DNA of 34,106 nt from Anaerovorax odorimutans DSM 5092 (GTDB taxonomy: Bacteria > Bacillota > Clostridia > Peptostreptococcales > Anaerovoracaceae): the NCBI RefSeq assembly GCF_000426305.1, contig NZ_AUFC01000030.1, positions 1-34,106 of the forward strand, in the 5' to 3' direction. The translations under genes were made by a program, and so were the position numbers. Below are positions 28,299 to 34,106 of this stretch, piece by piece (within the stretch, counting starts at the first letter, position 1; each line of letters opens with the position of its first letter). Below the pieces are notes generated by a model, which saw only the letters and a program-made list of their open reading frames with translations, was not told the DNA's origin and did not search any database.

Positions 28299-30380
28299 GT
28301 GGCATATAGTAATTACATACAGTTTGTTACTTCAGATGGTTTAGAATTTGCAACTTCAGATGATGAGAATTTTTATACCAAAACAGGAATATACAGTAGC
28401 GATGATTATTTTACAGATACAGAAAATGGACAAGAGAGTTTAAACACATTAACCTTTGGAACTTATACTTTTAGTGGCAGCCAGATTAAAACATTACAGC
28501 TGCACTTTGAAACAGGACTTTTAACAGACCAACTAGCAATCGACACCCTAACGGCAGAAATTAAAAGTAATACCAAGCCTACAATAACAAGATACACTCC
28601 TATTACCGTTTATAGAAATGGTGAAGTTATGGGAGTGTTTTTTAATGGGACAATTAAAGAGGCTGGTATTAATTTGTATTCTATCTATGCAGAATCCTAT
28701 ATAACTTTATTGGATTACGATTACCACTTTGGAGGTATGTACACAGGGCAGACAACAGGAGATATTATTTCTTCTATAATGGGAGATATCCCATACACAA
28801 TAAATGAAGGTGTAGCAGCTATTAAAATGTATGGTTATCTCCCATACGCAACCAAAAGAGAAAACCTACAGCAAGTTTTAATTGCTACCGGTGCCGCAAT
28901 AGAGAGGAATACAGACGGAACCATAAATTTTACCGTCTTAGATAGTACAAATAAGGGGACTTTTGGTGCGGAACGTACATTTGAAAGTGGTAAAACAACG
29001 GAAGATACACAAATTACTGCCGTACAAGTTACAGAACATGCCTATACACCGATTACAGAAGAAATTACATTATTAAAAGAATCCTTCACAGATATAAGAA
29101 CTACTATCTTTCAGGAACCGGCGCATAACCTTGTTTGTACTAACGGCACTATTCTAGCAAGCGGAGTTAATTATGCAAAAATACAAGGTAGCGGAAATGT
29201 TACTTTAACAGGACAGAAATACCAGCATGTTACTAAAATAGTAACAAAAGGGACCGTAACAGATACACCTGAAGATAAGACTTACACTGTTACAAATGCC
29301 ACTCTTATTACCGCAATGAACAGCAGTTTTGTTGCAAAAAGATTATATTATTATGCAAGGTGTAACAAAACTGTTAGTCAAGATGTTCTAATAGAGCAAG
29401 AACGTACTGGCAACATGGTACAAACAATCCACCCATACAGTACAGAGTATTTAAGTGCTGCTATACAGAGCCTAGACTTTAATTTAAGCAACACTATGCG
29501 TGCAGCAACAGAGTTTTTAGTGGATTATGTACCACTGGGCATAACGGAAGGTTATAAAAACAGAGTTGTTGTAACTGCAAGTGGTAACTGGACAGTTCCA
29601 AATGGTGTTATAGAAATTAGAGCCGTACTTATTGGTGGTGGCAGTGGAGGAATAGCAGGAGCAAATGGAGGAAGCGGTTCCAGAGGTACTAATACGAGTT
29701 CTCCGGGTATTGGAGCTAGTGGCTCCGGAGGCAAAGGCGGAGTTGGCGGCTCCGGAGGTAAAATTTTCGATACCACCATTGAAGTTACACCGGGGCAAAC
29801 TATAGCCGCAGTCATCGGGGCAGGTGGCGCAGCAGGACAAAACGGCACAGCTACAACTTTTGGAGCTGCTACATCTAACTCGGGAGCTGCAGGAGAATAT
29901 ATTGACACAATGACAGCTGAACGGTATGCAACAACTGGGGACAGCGGTATTGATGGAAAAAAAGGTAATAATCAAGAATACCTAGTTTACGATGGTGAAG
30001 TTTATTGGAGCGGTAAAAATGGATATGATAATTCTATGCGTGTTAACGGCACTAAAATTGTAGGTTTCGGTGGTGGCGGCGGCGGTCCTGCTGCTGGTAG
30101 CAATGGGGGTAGAGGTTTAGATGGTAGTGTAGAATATAACAGTGGAGATGGATACGCTTCTGGTGGTAACGGAGCACGTGGCGCAAATGCAATAAACGGT
30201 AAAAATGCAACTGTATACGGCGGAGGCGGTAACGGAGGTAACGGAGGTGGCGGAGGCGGCGGAGGCGGCGACTGCTATCATCCGGAGAGTCAATATGCTT
30301 GGCCAGGTTCTGGTGGTTCTGGCGGTTCTGGCAGTTCTGGTGGCAGTGGAGCTCAAGGCTGCGTAATTATTTATTATTAG
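28299..30380 (+). CDS. Tail tip protein with glycine-rich receptor-binding C-terminus
   Basis: 693 aa. GTG 28299 is chosen because AAAGGACGTGA lies upstream and the protein then starts at AYSNYIQFVTSDG. Residues 1-430 resemble siphovirus Gp37-like or tail endopeptidase hub proteins (LLDYDYHFGGMYTGQTTGDI, LQQVLIATGAAIERNTDGTI). From about 440 an anchor strand (ASGNWTVPNGVIEIRAVLIG) opens a glycine-rich tail (GGGSGG, GGKGGVGGSGG, a run of nine Gly) ending AQGCVIIYY. Such Gly-rich tips form stacked polyglycine helices used for receptor binding. It is the probable host-range determinant along with the next fibre gene. Confidence 0.85.
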   Translation: MAYSNYIQFVTSDGLEFATSDDENFYTKTGIYSSDDYFTDTENGQESLNTLTFGTYTFSGSQIKTLQLHFETGLLTDQLAIDTLTAEIKSNTKPTITRYTPITVYRNGEVMGVFFNGTIKEAGINLYSIYAESYITLLDYDYHFGGMYTGQTTGDIISSIMGDIPYTINEGVAAIKMYGYLPYATKRENLQQVLIATGAAIERNTDGTINFTVLDSTNKGTFGAERTFESGKTTEDTQITAVQVTEHAYTPITEEITLLKESFTDIRTTIFQEPAHNLVCTNGTILASGVNYAKIQGSGNVTLTGQKYQHVTKIVTKGTVTDTPEDKTYTVTNATLITAMNSSFVAKRLYYYARCNKTVSQDVLIEQERTGNMVQTIHPYSTEYLSAAIQSLDFNLSNTMRAATEFLVDYVPLGITEGYKNRVVVTASGNWTVPNGVIEIRAVLIGGGSGGIAGANGGSGSRGTNTSSPGIGASGSGGKGGVGGSGGKIFDTTIEVTPGQTIAAVIGAGGAAGQNGTATTFGAATSNSGAAGEYIDTMTAERYATTGDSGIDGKKGNNQEYLVYDGEVYWSGKNGYDNSMRVNGTKIVGFGGGGGGPAAGSNGGRGLDGSVEYNSGDGYASGGNGARGANAINGKNATVYGGGGNGGNGGGGGGGGGDCYHPESQYAWPGSGGSGGSGSSGGSGAQGCVIIYY

Positions 30381-30389
30381 GAGGTTAAC

Positions 30390-32096
30390 ATGACGGTAAT
30401 ATATAAAGGTTCTTATACAGGGGCACAGATAGACAGTAAACTAGGCAGCATGGCAACCGATAGCGAGGTTGTACATTTGGCAGGAACAGAAGAAATAACA
30501 GGAGATAAAACTTTTACCGGTGTTGTGGAAGTTAATACGCCCGCGGCAGACACACAGGCTGCTAATAAAAGCTATGTGGATACAGAAGTTATTAATAGAC
30601 AAAATGCAGATGCAGATCTGCAAGGGCAGATTACAGCAGAAATATCCAATAGAGGGCAAGCAGACACAAATTTACAAACGCAGATTACAACTAATGCGGA
30701 AAATATAAACACATTAAATACAGATTTAACCACAGAAGCAACCACAAGAGAAACAGCAGACACAGACTTGCAGACACAAATAACCACCAACGCTGCAGAT
30801 ATAGCAGACAGGTATACAAAAACACAATCGAATTTAAGATATTCCAACGCCATAATTAAACAATCCAGCGGAGAGATCCTTAATCTATCTACAGCAGAGT
30901 CAACGTTCCCTAAATTAGATATACTGGGGAACACAGTCGTAACCCCAGCCGACCCTGAACAGGACATTTCACCTGATAATCCAGCTACGATTGAAAGTGT
31001 TGGGGAGAGTGGGAGTTTTAGCGTGAAAAGCAGTGGGAAAAATTTAATGTCTTACCCATATTCTACTACTACAAAAGCTGTTAAGGGCATAACAATTACA
31101 GATAACGGGGATGGAAGTATTACTATAAACGGAACTGCTACAGGTTATGTTTACTTCTATTTTGTTTCAAATACGGTAGATAGCATTAGAAGAATATCTA
31201 AAGGCACATATACAATTTCTATGAAAGGATTAGGTGAAAATTTACCTTTATTGTTTACAATATACGACGAATTTAATGGGAACGTTTTGTTTAAGGAGAC
31301 CATATCATCTACATACCCAATTTCAACCTTTGCAATTGAACAAGATGGGTATTATACTCTTCTTTTAACAGTTGTAACAGGTGCTACTATCGATAATGTA
31401 ATAATTTATCCACAACTAGAAATAGGAGACACAGCAACAGAATATTCCCCATACGCCGGAGCAGATTACACCCTAGAATTAAAAGACACCGAAGGAAGCA
31501 CATTGGAGCCACTAAGGAATATTAAAGATGGTGACACCGTTGTGGCAGAGGATAGGATATTTAAGGATGCAGATGGGTCATGGAAGGTTGAAAGAAACAC
31601 TGGAAAAGTTGTATTTGATGGTATTGAAAATTGGCTTTTGTATCCATCAGAGAATACAGATACAGTAAGATTTGTAACTCTAATTTCATATGCAAAACCT
31701 AATCTTAGTTCCGTTGATGCACCCTTACTTTGCGATTATTTTATGACTGAGAACGGCTATTCCACTAATACTGAATGTTGTTTTATAGATAAAAGGCTCA
31801 TAAGTATTTATATAAATAAATCACGTCTTGCGACAGAAGATAGAATAGGCTTTAAGGAATGGTTACAATCCAATCCAATTACAGTAGTCTACCAACTAGG
31901 AGAGCCAACTATTACAACCCTCCACGCAGACACCCAAACAGTTCTAAACTCCCTTAAACAAACCTATTTAGGTACAACGGTAGTCTATGGTACAGATTTA
32001 ATTATTCCTAGTTTTGATGTGGAGTACGTGGCAGATATTAATAAAGTTATTTCAGATTTAACACAGGCAGTTATTGCCTTAGGAGGTACAATATAA
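30390..32096 (+). CDS. Tail fibre / receptor-binding protein with coiled-coil repeats
   Basis: 568 aa, ATG 30390. N-terminal attachment part (MTVIYKGSYTGAQIDSKLGS, then IT-GDKTFTGVVEV), then repeats of a trimeric-coiled-coil type (DLQGQITAEISNR, NLQTQITTNAENI, DLQTQITTNAADI, about 70-140). A beta-rich C-terminal region (NGDGSITINGTATGYVYFYF, EYSPYAGADYTLELKDTEGS) resembles carbohydrate-binding fibre domains common in Firmicutes phages. The stop overlaps the next start (TAATG). Probably contacts the cell surface. Confidence 0.82.
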   Translation: MTVIYKGSYTGAQIDSKLGSMATDSEVVHLAGTEEITGDKTFTGVVEVNTPAADTQAANKSYVDTEVINRQNADADLQGQITAEISNRGQADTNLQTQITTNAENINTLNTDLTTEATTRETADTDLQTQITTNAADIADRYTKTQSNLRYSNAIIKQSSGEILNLSTAESTFPKLDILGNTVVTPADPEQDISPDNPATIESVGESGSFSVKSSGKNLMSYPYSTTTKAVKGITITDNGDGSITINGTATGYVYFYFVSNTVDSIRRISKGTYTISMKGLGENLPLLFTIYDEFNGNVLFKETISSTYPISTFAIEQDGYYTLLLTVVTGATIDNVIIYPQLEIGDTATEYSPYAGADYTLELKDTEGSTLEPLRNIKDGDTVVAEDRIFKDADGSWKVERNTGKVVFDGIENWLLYPSENTDTVRFVTLISYAKPNLSSVDAPLLCDYFMTENGYSTNTECCFIDKRLISIYINKSRLATEDRIGFKEWLQSNPITVVYQLGEPTITTLHADTQTVLNSLKQTYLGTTVVYGTDLIIPSFDVEYVADINKVISDLTQAVIALGGTI

Positions 32097-32347
32097 TGTT
32101 TGATTTAAGAGAATGGTTAAAAAGTAACATGGTGGAAGGGGTAACAACAGGACAGGTAAGTCTGCCTTTTACCGCTATGAAAGCAACTGATTATTTAGCA
32201 AAAGGTATTCTTACTAATGAAGATGTTGAATACATAGCCACAAATGCAGTTGAGCCAACAGTACAAGAGACTACAGAAGAGGTTACAGAAGATACAGGCA
32301 CAGAAACCACAGATGCAGGCAGTACAGAAAGTGCCATAACAGAATAA
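32096..32347 (+). CDS. Small XkdX-type-position protein with acidic Thr-rich tail
   Basis: 83 aa. ATG 32096 overlaps the fibre stop by one base. N-terminal half (MFDLREWLKSNMVEGVTTGQ, AMKATDYLAKGILTNEDVEY) is folded-looking, and the C-terminal half is a low-complexity Thr/Glu stretch. It occupies the position where small XkdX or hemolysin-XhlA-like proteins stand in other phages, but I cannot assign it. A strong terminator follows, so it closes the structural operon. Confidence 0.65.
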   Translation: MFDLREWLKSNMVEGVTTGQVSLPFTAMKATDYLAKGILTNEDVEYIATNAVEPTVQETTEEVTEDTGTETTDAGSTESAITE

Positions 32348-32366
32348 ATATTAATTAGTTTCAAGG

Positions 32367-32389
32367 CAGCCAATAAGGGCTGTTTTTTT
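32367..32389 (+). terminator. Intrinsic terminator of the tail operon
   Basis: CAGCC (32367-32371) and GGCTG (32378-32382) form a stem, and the T-run extends to 32389. It separates fibre genes from the lysis genes. Confidence 0.8.
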
Positions 32390-32417
32390 AATACAAAGAA
32401 AGAAAAGAGGTAAAAAA

Positions 32418-33053
32418 ATGAATTCAGATAAATTATTAAAAGCAGCTCATTACATAACCAGTCCATTCGGCTACAGAATTAATCCTGTTACTGGAAAGCA
32501 TGAAGGGCACAATGGCGTAGATTACGGTACAAGCGGTAAGAAAGTACCTTGCTATGCTGTAGCAGATGGTATAGTAAGAAAAGTAAGCCAGGACAGATAC
32601 GGCGGTAACTTTTGTTATGTGGAGTATCCAAGCCTAAACCATTACGGACTGTATTATCATTTAACAAGTTTCAGTGTTAAAGCAGGACAAACTGTTAAGG
32701 AAGGACAGCAGATTGGCATAACAGGAACTACAGGGCAAAGTACAGGAGTACATTTACATTTTAGCTGGATAGAAAGTAATAGTAAATCAATGCAGTATTA
32801 TAATGCCACGTATGAGGATTTTGAAAGCTATTCTTTCCCTAAGACACATTCCGAGAATTACAAGAAGGTACAAGCTAAGTACGGCTTTAATGATAACACA
32901 ATGGCATACCTTGAACAGTATAAGTATGCAGAAGATCTATTCAAGGAAATGCTGGAATCAAGCAATTCACAGGATTATCAGTTAAATACTATAAATTATA
33001 TTTCAGCTTATAAGTATGGTAAAGAAGTATTTGAGAAGCTTGGTAAGAAGTAA
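32418..33053 (+). CDS. Endolysin, M23 peptidase with repeated C-terminal motif
   Basis: 211 aa, ATG 32418 behind AAAAGAGG. Residues about 10-118 are a LytM/M23 zinc endopeptidase: H31 and D35 (GHNGVDYGT), H81 (YYHLTSF), and H112 with H114 (GVHLHF). It would cut peptidoglycan cross-bridges. The C-terminal part contains two similar segments (NTMAYLEQYKYAEDLFKEML and QLNTINYISAYKYGKEVFEK), a short repeat of a type seen in clostridial endolysins and likely involved in wall binding. There is no signal peptide, so release needs the holin. Confidence 0.93.
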   Translation: MNSDKLLKAAHYITSPFGYRINPVTGKHEGHNGVDYGTSGKKVPCYAVADGIVRKVSQDRYGGNFCYVEYPSLNHYGLYYHLTSFSVKAGQTVKEGQQIGITGTTGQSTGVHLHFSWIESNSKSMQYYNATYEDFESYSFPKTHSENYKKVQAKYGFNDNTMAYLEQYKYAEDLFKEMLESSNSQDYQLNTINYISAYKYGKEVFEKLGKK

Positions 33054-33063
33054 GGGGGTGCCT

Positions 33064-33402
33064 ATGAATTGGATTGCGCAATATTGGATCGAGGTAGGGT
33101 TTGGGGCAATTTTTACAATGATTATGTTTGGAGCTAAAAAGATATTTAATAAATTTAAAGCAATAAAAGCAGAGCAGGAGGCACAAAGCAGAGGTATACA
33201 AGCATTGTTAAGAGATCGCATTGTGCAAGCCTATTACCATTACTGTGATGATAAAGTCATAACGCTGCACGGTCTTGAAAATGTGAATGCCATGTATGTG
33301 GAATACCATAGCCTTGGCGGTAACGGGACCATTACGAAATTAGTGGAAGAAATGAGAAAATATGAAGTTGTCGACAGGAGGGACAAAAGAAATGAAAATT
33401 AA
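33064..33402 (+). CDS. Small lysis-module membrane protein
   Basis: 112 aa. ATG 33064 with AAGGGGGTG upstream; the frame upstream belongs to the endolysin. One N-terminal membrane helix (IAQYWIEVGFGAIFTMIMFGA) is followed by a basic, helical cytoplasmic part (KKIFNKFKAIKAEQEAQSRG ... HYCDDKVITLHGLENV). This type is common beside holins in clostridial phages and may be an accessory holin or spanin-like regulator. It overlaps the holin gene by 11 bases. Confidence 0.75.
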   Translation: MNWIAQYWIEVGFGAIFTMIMFGAKKIFNKFKAIKAEQEAQSRGIQALLRDRIVQAYYHYCDDKVITLHGLENVNAMYVEYHSLGGNGTITKLVEEMRKYEVVDRRDKRNEN

Positions 33403-33640
33403 CTGGAAACTAAGATTTAAAAACAAAGCTACTTTAATCGCTTTACTTACTTGCTCAATTTCATTTGTATATCAGGTATTGGGTATTATAGGTATAACTA
33501 CACCTATTACAGAAGATATGCTAATGCAGTATATATCGGCAGGACTTAATCTTTTAGTAGCTTTAGGAGTTTTAGTAGATCCTACTACTAAAGGCATTTC
33601 TGACAGCGTTAATGCTGTTACATATCAGGAACCAAAATAA
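33392..33640 (+). CDS. Holin, phi-LC3 family-like
   Basis: 82 aa. ATG 33392 with AGGAGGGAC upstream. Opens MKINWKLRFKNKATLIALLT, then two membrane helices (about 13-32 and 48-65, LNLLVALGVLVDPTT), and ends in a typical GISDSVNAVTY pattern. This matches the phage_holin_1/phi-LC3 family (PF04531). It makes membrane holes at the end of infection to let the endolysin reach the wall. Last phage gene; terminator 27 bases after the stop. Confidence 0.92.
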   Translation: MKINWKLRFKNKATLIALLTCSISFVYQVLGIIGITTPITEDMLMQYISAGLNLLVALGVLVDPTTKGISDSVNAVTYQEPK

Positions 33641-33666
33641 ATTAATACCACATTAGTAATCATGTT

Positions 33667-33702
33667 AGCCGGCTAAGTAGATAATACTCAGCTGGCTTTT
33701 TT
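33667..33702 (+). terminator. Terminator at the right end of the prophage
   Basis: AGCCGGCT (33667-33674) pairs over eight bases, with one G-U pair, with AGCTGGCT (33690-33697). A T-run follows (33697-33702). It ends the lysis operon near the prophage boundary. The remaining bases to 33843 hold no ORF and no recognised repeat of the left end. Confidence 0.75.
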
Positions 33703-33843
33703 AGTTTAAAGAAAAAGCACCCTAAACAATCAATTATATTATAGAAAAATATGGAAAAACAGACTGTTATATAATTTACTTAAATGGTAATATATTCTAG
33801 TAAATTATATTGTAACAAATAAAGTAACAAAAGGGAGGAAGAA

Positions 33844-34106
33844 ATGAAACGATTATTAACAATTTTTTTAACTTTATGTATGGTATTAAGTATATCGGGG
33901 ATAAGCGCCTGGGCGGATGGTGAAACAGGCTGGCAGGAAGAAGCATCTATGCCCACAGGAAAAAGAACTTTTGTTGTAGCAGTGGTTAATGATAATATTT
34001 ATGCGATAGGTGGATATAATACGAATACTGTGGAAATTTATGATACAAAAACAAATACTTGGGATATAGGAGCCCCAATTCCAGTTAAAACTAGCAGATC
34101 GGCAGG
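33844..34106 (+). CDS. Host Kelch-repeat secreted protein (partial)
   Basis: Partial, running off the window. ATG 33844 is preceded by AAAGGGAGGAAGAA. A signal peptide (MKRLLTIFLTLCMVLSISGI, cleavage near AWA-DG) leads into the first Kelch-type blades (WQEEASMPTGKRTFVVAVVN, IYAIGGYNTNTVEIYDTKTN, TWDIGAPI). Such secreted beta-propellers are typical host-chromosome genes of Clostridia. Composition and content are unlike the phage, so the prophage right end lies between 33640 and 33844. Confidence 0.85.
   Translation, partial: MKRLLTIFLTLCMVLSISGISAWADGETGWQEEASMPTGKRTFVVAVVNDNIYAIGGYNTNTVEIYDTKTNTWDIGAPIPVKTSRSA

Noticed and set aside
29517-30356. Long antisense frames opposite the glycine-rich tail gene.
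   Set aside because: They are shadows of GGN-rich codons, rich in Cys/Ser/Pro, without ribosome sites.
30600-30830. Short repeated DNA words suggesting a CRISPR-like array.
   Set aside because: They encode coiled-coil repeats in a fibre gene; units are not identical and no spacers exist.
3-33760. TATAGAAA occurs near both ends (about 4 and about 33740) as a possible att core.
   Set aside because: Only eight AT-rich bases agree and the flanks differ; this is expected by chance. The att core remains unresolved and may lie outside the left edge.

Overview
The window is a nearly complete temperate siphovirus prophage, about 33.6 kb, in a low-GC spore-forming Clostridia-type Bacillota host. Supporting signs are the AT-rich base use, strong AAGGAGG-type ribosome sites, frequent TTG starts, a SpoVT/AbrB-like regulator, and a host-like Kelch gene cut by the right edge. 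I see no tRNA, rRNA, CRISPR array or insertion sequence. No gene-free stretch exceeds about 210 bases. The species cannot be named from this sequence.

Layout. Positions 1-3240 are the leftward lysogeny block: tyrosine integrase, an Ltp-type candidate superinfection-exclusion surface protein, an ImmA/IrrE-like protein and a CI-like repressor. Positions 3241-3345 are the genetic switch, with divergent promoters and three 15-bp operators; a fourth operator lies in the end of the cro-like gene. Positions 3379-5885 hold early regulators (Cro-like, Xis-like HTH, SpoVT-like) and small proteins. Positions 5944-10502 are the recombination and replication module: ATPase with SbcC-like motifs, PD-(D/E)XK nuclease with four cysteines, SSB, ERCC4 nuclease, and a DUF4373-like initiator carrying purine repeats. 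A leftward YkvA-like membrane gene (10513-10890) interrupts the rightward series. Positions 11008-12533 hold Zn-ribbon proteins and an ArpU/RinA-like late regulator.

Positions 12534-15030, between the late regulator and the terminase, are a cargo hot spot. A promoter / small ORF / terminator cassette occurs twice around an adenine methyltransferase. Next comes a decayed copy of the terS start, then a stand-alone nucleotidyl-cyclase-fold gene with its own strong promoter, then the intact terS.

Positions 15033-28294 are an A118-like head and tail module: terS, terL, portal, MuF-type protein with a JAMM-like tail domain, scaffold, capsid with an Ig-like tail, connectors, Minor_capsid_1/2/3-like proteins, tail tube, chaperone, Gp15, tape measure and distal tail. 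It is interrupted at 25404-25944 by a self-contained membrane-protein cassette. Positions 28299-32347 hold tail tip and fibre genes. Positions 32418-33640 are the lysis module (M23 endolysin, small membrane protein, phi-LC3-like holin), followed by a strong terminator. Host DNA resumes before the Kelch gene at 33844.

The most interesting points are the lone cyclase-fold gene with its terS duplication scar, the duplicated regulatory cassettes, the Ltp protein on a stalk domain instead of a lipid anchor, the MuF-JAMM fusion, and the four-operator switch. All functions are inferred from motifs and gene order; no searches were run.
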